A stretch of 9,516 nt of DNA. It comes from Spirochaetia bacterium UBA6919 (GTDB taxonomy: Bacteria > Spirochaetota > UBA6919). The position numbers were made by a program, and so were the translations under genes. Below are positions 6,799-9,516 of this stretch, piece by piece. Position 1 is the first letter of the stretch. Each line of letters starts with the position of its first letter. The notes beneath the pieces were generated by a model. It saw nothing but the letters and a program-made list of their open reading frames with translations. It was not told the DNA's origin and did not search any database. The DNA is taken from assembly GCA_002450905.1 (NCBI GenBank), contig DKAT01000031.1, positions 1 through 9,516 on the forward strand, in the 5' to 3' direction.

Positions 6799-6839
6799 AT
6801 TCATAAATTAGTGATTTAGATATCGATCAATTTATGAAT
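6799..6839. repeat. 11-bp perfect inverted repeat between pilZ and the C13 peptidase gene
   Basis: ATTCATAAATT (6799-6809) and AATTTATGAAT (6829-6839) are exact reverse complements separated by 19 nt. The spacer itself contains the palindromes GATATC and ATCGAT. It lies 35 nt after the pilZ stop and just upstream of the putative C13 -10 box. It could be an operator or a weak 3' hairpin for the upstream operon. No long T-run follows, and low GC raises the chance background. Confidence 0.5.
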
Positions 6840-6873
6840 AATATTTACAGGTTTGAAGTAAATTATTAGAGAA

Positions 6874-7188
6874 TTACCAGATGGAACCAGTGAAATGCAA
6901 TCCAAACTCAAGAAAATTACTGTGATCTTTATACCAAGCAACTCTTGCTTTTAATTTTAATTCCTTGTCATTATTAAATATGATAGATACAGGAAAGATA
7001 AATCCCTGTTCTATGTTATATCTAAAATCACCTGGTTCTTTTAATTGCCCTTTGATTCCCTGAGGAGAGATATCTATTATATCGCATTCCAGACTTGAAT
7101 GAATATTATCGGGGAAAACAAACATATATAGATGCTTCACTATACCAGTATTCGGCATCCTTGGACTTTGACGTGATTCTGCAGACAT
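6874..7188 (-). CDS. single-domain PilZ protein, predicted c-di-GMP receptor
   Basis: A 104-residue stand-alone PilZ domain. Both c-di-GMP-binding motifs are intact: R6-x3-R10 (RQSPR) and D39-x-S41-x2-G44 (DISPQG). The family's closing beta-strand pattern is seen near the C-terminus (RVAWY at 82-86, LEFGLHFTG at 93-101). There is no signal peptide or membrane span, so it is cytoplasmic. Single PilZ domains commonly act as adaptors that alter a partner protein when c-di-GMP rises; nothing in this window shows which partner. The start lies 9 nt after the hemL stop, and its AAGGT ribosome binding site overlaps that stop codon, which indicates translational coupling to hemL. The 11-bp inverted repeat follows it. 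Confidence 0.88.
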   Translation of the reverse strand: MSAESRQSPRMPNTGIVKHLYMFVFPDNIHSSLECDIIDISPQGIKGQLKEPGDFRYNIEQGFIFPVSIIFNNDKELKLKARVAWYKDHSNFLEFGLHFTGSIW

Positions 7189-7197
7189 TCTAGTACC

Positions 7198-8487
7198 TTA
7201 TTTATTAAATACTTTTTTTAAGGCATTGTAATTTGCTTTGATTGTATCCTGAATATCCTGTTCTGTATGGGAGAGAGAAACAAATCCAACTTCAAATTGA
7301 GAGGGGGCGATATATATATTTTGTCGGATCATTTCATGAAAGTATTTGGTAAATATCTCCGTATTTGAGGACTTAGCTGAATTATAATCTACTACAGGAT
7401 GTTCAGTAAAGAAGATTGATGACAAGGATGAGATTTTATTTAAACTTAATTTTATATTTAATTTCTTTATATTCTCTTGAATCCCTTCATCGAGAAGCAT
7501 AGAAAGCTGTTCAATTTTCTTGTAATTATTATTTTGATTTAATATACGGAGAGTCTCCAAGCCCGCAATCATTGCAATTGGATTACCTGACAACGTCCCA
7601 GCCTGATATACTGATCCAAGTGGAGAAACGTGTTCCATAATTTCCTTTCTACCACCATAGGCTCCTACAGGAAATCCACCGCCAATGATTTTACCAAGAC
7701 AGGTAAGGTCAGGTCTGATGTTGTATAATTCCTGTGCGCCCCCTTTGGATACTCTAAATCCGGTGATCACCTCATCAAATATTAATAAAATCCCTTCGTT
7801 GGAACAGATATCACGTAATTCTTTTAGAAATCCTTCTTTAGGTAATATACAACCCATGTTTCCGCAAATGGGTTCAATAATCACGCATGCTATTTGATTT
7901 TTATTATTTCTTATAAGAGATTTTACAGAATCAATATGATTATATTGTGCTATGAGAGTATCATTAGCTATACCCTGTGTGACACCACTTGAATCAGGAC
8001 TACCGAATGTTAAGGCTCCAGAACCAGCTTTAATCAGGAATGGATCCATCGCACCGTGATAACAGCCCTCAAATTTAATTATCTTATCCCGTTTCGTATA
8101 TCCTCTGGCTAATCTTACGGCCCCCATGGTTGCTTCACTTCCTGAGTTTACCATTCGAATCATTTCGATGGATGGAACCAGTGAAATCACCATTTCTGCC
8201 AGATCAATTTCAATGGAAGTTGGGGCACCATAGCTTGTCCCTTTATCACACATGAGTTTTACTGCAGATATCACCTGATCATTTGCGTGACCAAGAATCA
8301 TGGCTCCCCATGATCCCACATAATCTATATACTCATTTCCTTCCACATCGATAATCTTAGACCCCTTCGCCCTATTTATAAATCGGGGTACCATATTCAC
8401 TGATTTAAATGCCCTTACAGGAGAATTAACCCCCCCAGGCATGGATTTTTTAGCCTGTTCAAAGAGTTCTTCATTAATGGAAGACAT
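7198..8487 (-). CDS. hemL: glutamate-1-semialdehyde 2,1-aminomutase
   Basis: A 429-residue class III PLP enzyme that converts glutamate-1-semialdehyde to 5-aminolevulinate, the last step of the C5 route to haem and other tetrapyrroles. The typical start MPGGVNSPVRAF (16-27) is present. So are NSGSEATM (114-121), the DEVITGFR loop (238-245) with its PLP-contacting Asp, and the Schiff-base lysine Lys266 in CLGKIIGGGFPVGAYGG. The substrate-channel segment YQAGTLSGNP follows at 294-303. Length matches the family (about 430). The ATG overlaps the stop of the upstream M50 gene in TAATG, with AAGGA about 7 nt before it. GTP-independent PLP aminotransferases of related function share the fold, but the GGVNSPVRAF and AGTLSGNP motifs make HemL the clear call. 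Confidence 0.96.
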   Translation of the reverse strand: MSSINEELFEQAKKSMPGGVNSPVRAFKSVNMVPRFINRAKGSKIIDVEGNEYIDYVGSWGAMILGHANDQVISAVKLMCDKGTSYGAPTSIEIDLAEMVISLVPSIEMIRMVNSGSEATMGAVRLARGYTKRDKIIKFEGCYHGAMDPFLIKAGSGALTFGSPDSSGVTQGIANDTLIAQYNHIDSVKSLIRNNKNQIACVIIEPICGNMGCILPKEGFLKELRDICSNEGILLIFDEVITGFRVSKGGAQELYNIRPDLTCLGKIIGGGFPVGAYGGRKEIMEHVSPLGSVYQAGTLSGNPIAMIAGLETLRILNQNNNYKKIEQLSMLLDEGIQENIKKLNIKLSLNKISSLSSIFFTEHPVVDYNSAKSSNTEIFTKYFHEMIRQNIYIAPSQFEVGFVSLSHTEQDIQDTIKANYNALKKVFNK

Positions 8488-9516
8488 TAGATATCCTTAT
8501 TTGTATTTTTATGAAAGTTATCTGGAAGCAAATTGCCACTGCTGGTTTCTCTGATCAGACAATTGGCAAACCATTCACAGTGCCTGCATGTTTCGTCATA
8601 AATATTATAATCTTCTTTTGGACAGAGATTTGCGTTGAGATCAAGAAGGGTTTGGATTTCAATCAACTTATGTTTATCCTTCTCATTCAGGGATAATCCA
8701 TTGTTGATATCTGGAATTATTTTTTCAGCCAGAGAAATATACTTATAATTCTTTGAAATCTTTGTATCGTGTTGCTTTACCATATCATGATCGTGTTTTT
8801 TCTGTTCTAATTTATTTTTAATGAAGAAAATATTTCTTCTGAAAAAATATGCTATTATTCCTAAATTAATAATATTAATAAGTATAACTAAATATAATGG
8901 TAAACTAACAATGAATGATAACAATTTTCCAAAGGGACTTAACCAATATAAAATTATATTTGGAATTCCAATAATAGCTGGTAAAAATATCAACCCAAGC
9001 AATATAAATCCACTGTATACTGCAAATCGGTCATAAGAATCATGGAGACGTGGTGGGAGAAAAAATTTTAGGATAGCCCCCCCATCCAATGGTGGCATAG
9101 GAAGTAAATTAAATCCCATTAATAATATATTAATGTAAGCATAATGAACTATAATTGTTTTTATTAAACCACCAGGAAATGGGATAAGCTGTAACAGAAG
9201 AACAGCGATACATGCCTGAACAAAATTACTGAATGGACCAGCAAAAGATATAATAGCATCGTCTCTTAGGGGATGTCTCAGATTACCAAGATAAACAGGA
9301 ACTGGTTTCATCCAGCCAATTCCAACACCAATAACTGGAAATAAAATAGTACCAATAAAATCAATATGAGCAAGGGGATTTAATGTCATCCGGCCTTCAT
9401 CTCTGGCTGTTGAATCCCCTAATCTATAAGCAGATACAGCGTGAGCAAACTCATGAATTGCTCCTGCAAAAATAAATACTGATAATTTCATGAGTATATC
9501 GCTAAAAGAACCAACA
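8487..9516 (-). CDS. site-2-type M50 family membrane metalloprotease with long Cys-containing tail; 5' end outside the window
   Basis: A multi-span membrane protease of the short S2P group. Numbering from the first visible ATG (9491), the zinc motif HEFAH is at 13-17, followed by AYRLGD and the conserved GRMTLNPLAHIDFIGT (33-48). The third zinc ligand region NLLPMPPLDGG is at 128-138 (Asp136). About five or six hydrophobic spans are visible up to residue 216. From 217 to 334 there is a soluble, charged extension with C290-x11-C302-x2-C305-x5-C311, which short S2P proteins (about 200-230 residues) normally lack. The frame stays open to the window edge, and the bases before ATG 9491 show no ribosome binding site. 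Family members also have several more N-terminal residues, so the true start is probably beyond 9516. It overlaps hemL by one base and should be cotranscribed with hemL and pilZ. Its substrate cannot be told. Confidence 0.9.
   Translation of the reverse strand, partial: VGSFSDILMKLSVFIFAGAIHEFAHAVSAYRLGDSTARDEGRMTLNPLAHIDFIGTILFPVIGVGIGWMKPVPVYLGNLRHPLRDDAIISFAGPFSNFVQACIAVLLLQLIPFPGGLIKTIIVHYAYINILLMGFNLLPMPPLDGGAILKFFLPPRLHDSYDRFAVYSGFILLGLIFLPAIIGIPNIILYWLSPFGKLLSFIVSLPLYLVILINIINLGIIAYFFRRNIFFIKNKLEQKKHDHDMVKQHDTKISKNYKYISLAEKIIPDINNGLSLNEKDKHKLIEIQTLLDLNANLCPKEDYNIYDETCRHCEWFANCLIRETSSGNLLPDNFHKNTNKDI

Noticed and set aside
6421..6819. Plus-strand open frame of 132 codons
   Set aside because: Antisense to the signal peptide and N-terminal half of the C13 peptidase gene; hydrophobic only because the opposite strand is lysine-rich.
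7685..7897. Plus-strand open frame of 70 codons in hemL, and similar frames at 8511-8696 and 8821-9036 in the M50 gene
   Set aside because: All are antisense to strongly supported genes and lack ribosome binding sites or family resemblance.
1..9516. CRISPR array, tRNA, rRNA, integrase or insertion sequence
   Set aside because: No regularly spaced repeats, no cloverleaf-like segment, no transposase or integrase motifs and no target-site duplications were seen on either strand.

Overview
The window reads as an ordinary chromosomal stretch of a low-GC, diderm-type bacterium. It carries a FadB/FadA fatty acid beta-oxidation pair close to the Escherichia coli type, the C5 (glutamyl-tRNA) haem route through hemL, a pyruvoyl S-adenosylmethionine decarboxylase, a PilZ c-di-GMP receptor and a secreted C13 (legumain-clan) cysteine peptidase. 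Start sites have clear AGGAG/GAGG-type ribosome binding sites. A free-living or host-associated bacterium of spirochaete or Bdellovibrio-like type would fit, but the sequence alone does not fix the phylum. No mobile element, integrase, tRNA, rRNA or CRISPR array is visible.

Layout from left to right. Positions 1-304 (minus) hold the first 101 codons of speD, cut by the window edge. Positions 530-913 (minus) hold a small DUF805 membrane protein. Positions 1157-4469 (plus) hold the two-gene operon fadB-fadA, preceded by a plausible sigma-70 promoter overlapped by inverted TGA/TCA-rich repeats that look like a repressor operator. Positions 4751-5762 (plus) hold the most unusual item: a broken, shortened paralogue of SecY, the core subunit of the Sec translocon. 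Its homology runs through all three plus-strand frames, with two frameshifts, one in-frame TAA and no recognisable TM4-TM5 segment. Positions 5781-6725 (minus) hold a signal-peptide-bearing C13 peptidase that converges on the SecY remnant with an 18-nt gap. Positions 6874-9516 (minus) hold a tight operon of a site-2-type M50 membrane metalloprotease (5' end outside the window), hemL and a PilZ protein.

How the genes relate. FadB and FadA together should form the alpha2-beta2 trifunctional complex that degrades fatty acyl-CoA. The M50-hemL-pilZ cluster is joined by a 1-nt stop/start overlap (TAATG) and then a 9-nt gap whose ribosome binding site overlaps the hemL stop, so the three proteins are probably translationally coupled. 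The SecY-like remnant and the C13 gene are visibly richer in A+T than fadBA. That could mean relaxed selection, a different origin, or simply low expression.

I do not see a clear new multi-gene system. The items most worth a second look are the degenerate SecY paralogue (pseudogene, or a gene broken only by homopolymer errors), the M50 protease with a long Cys-containing C-terminal tail, the operator-like repeats at fadB, and the 11-bp inverted repeat upstream of the C13 peptidase gene.
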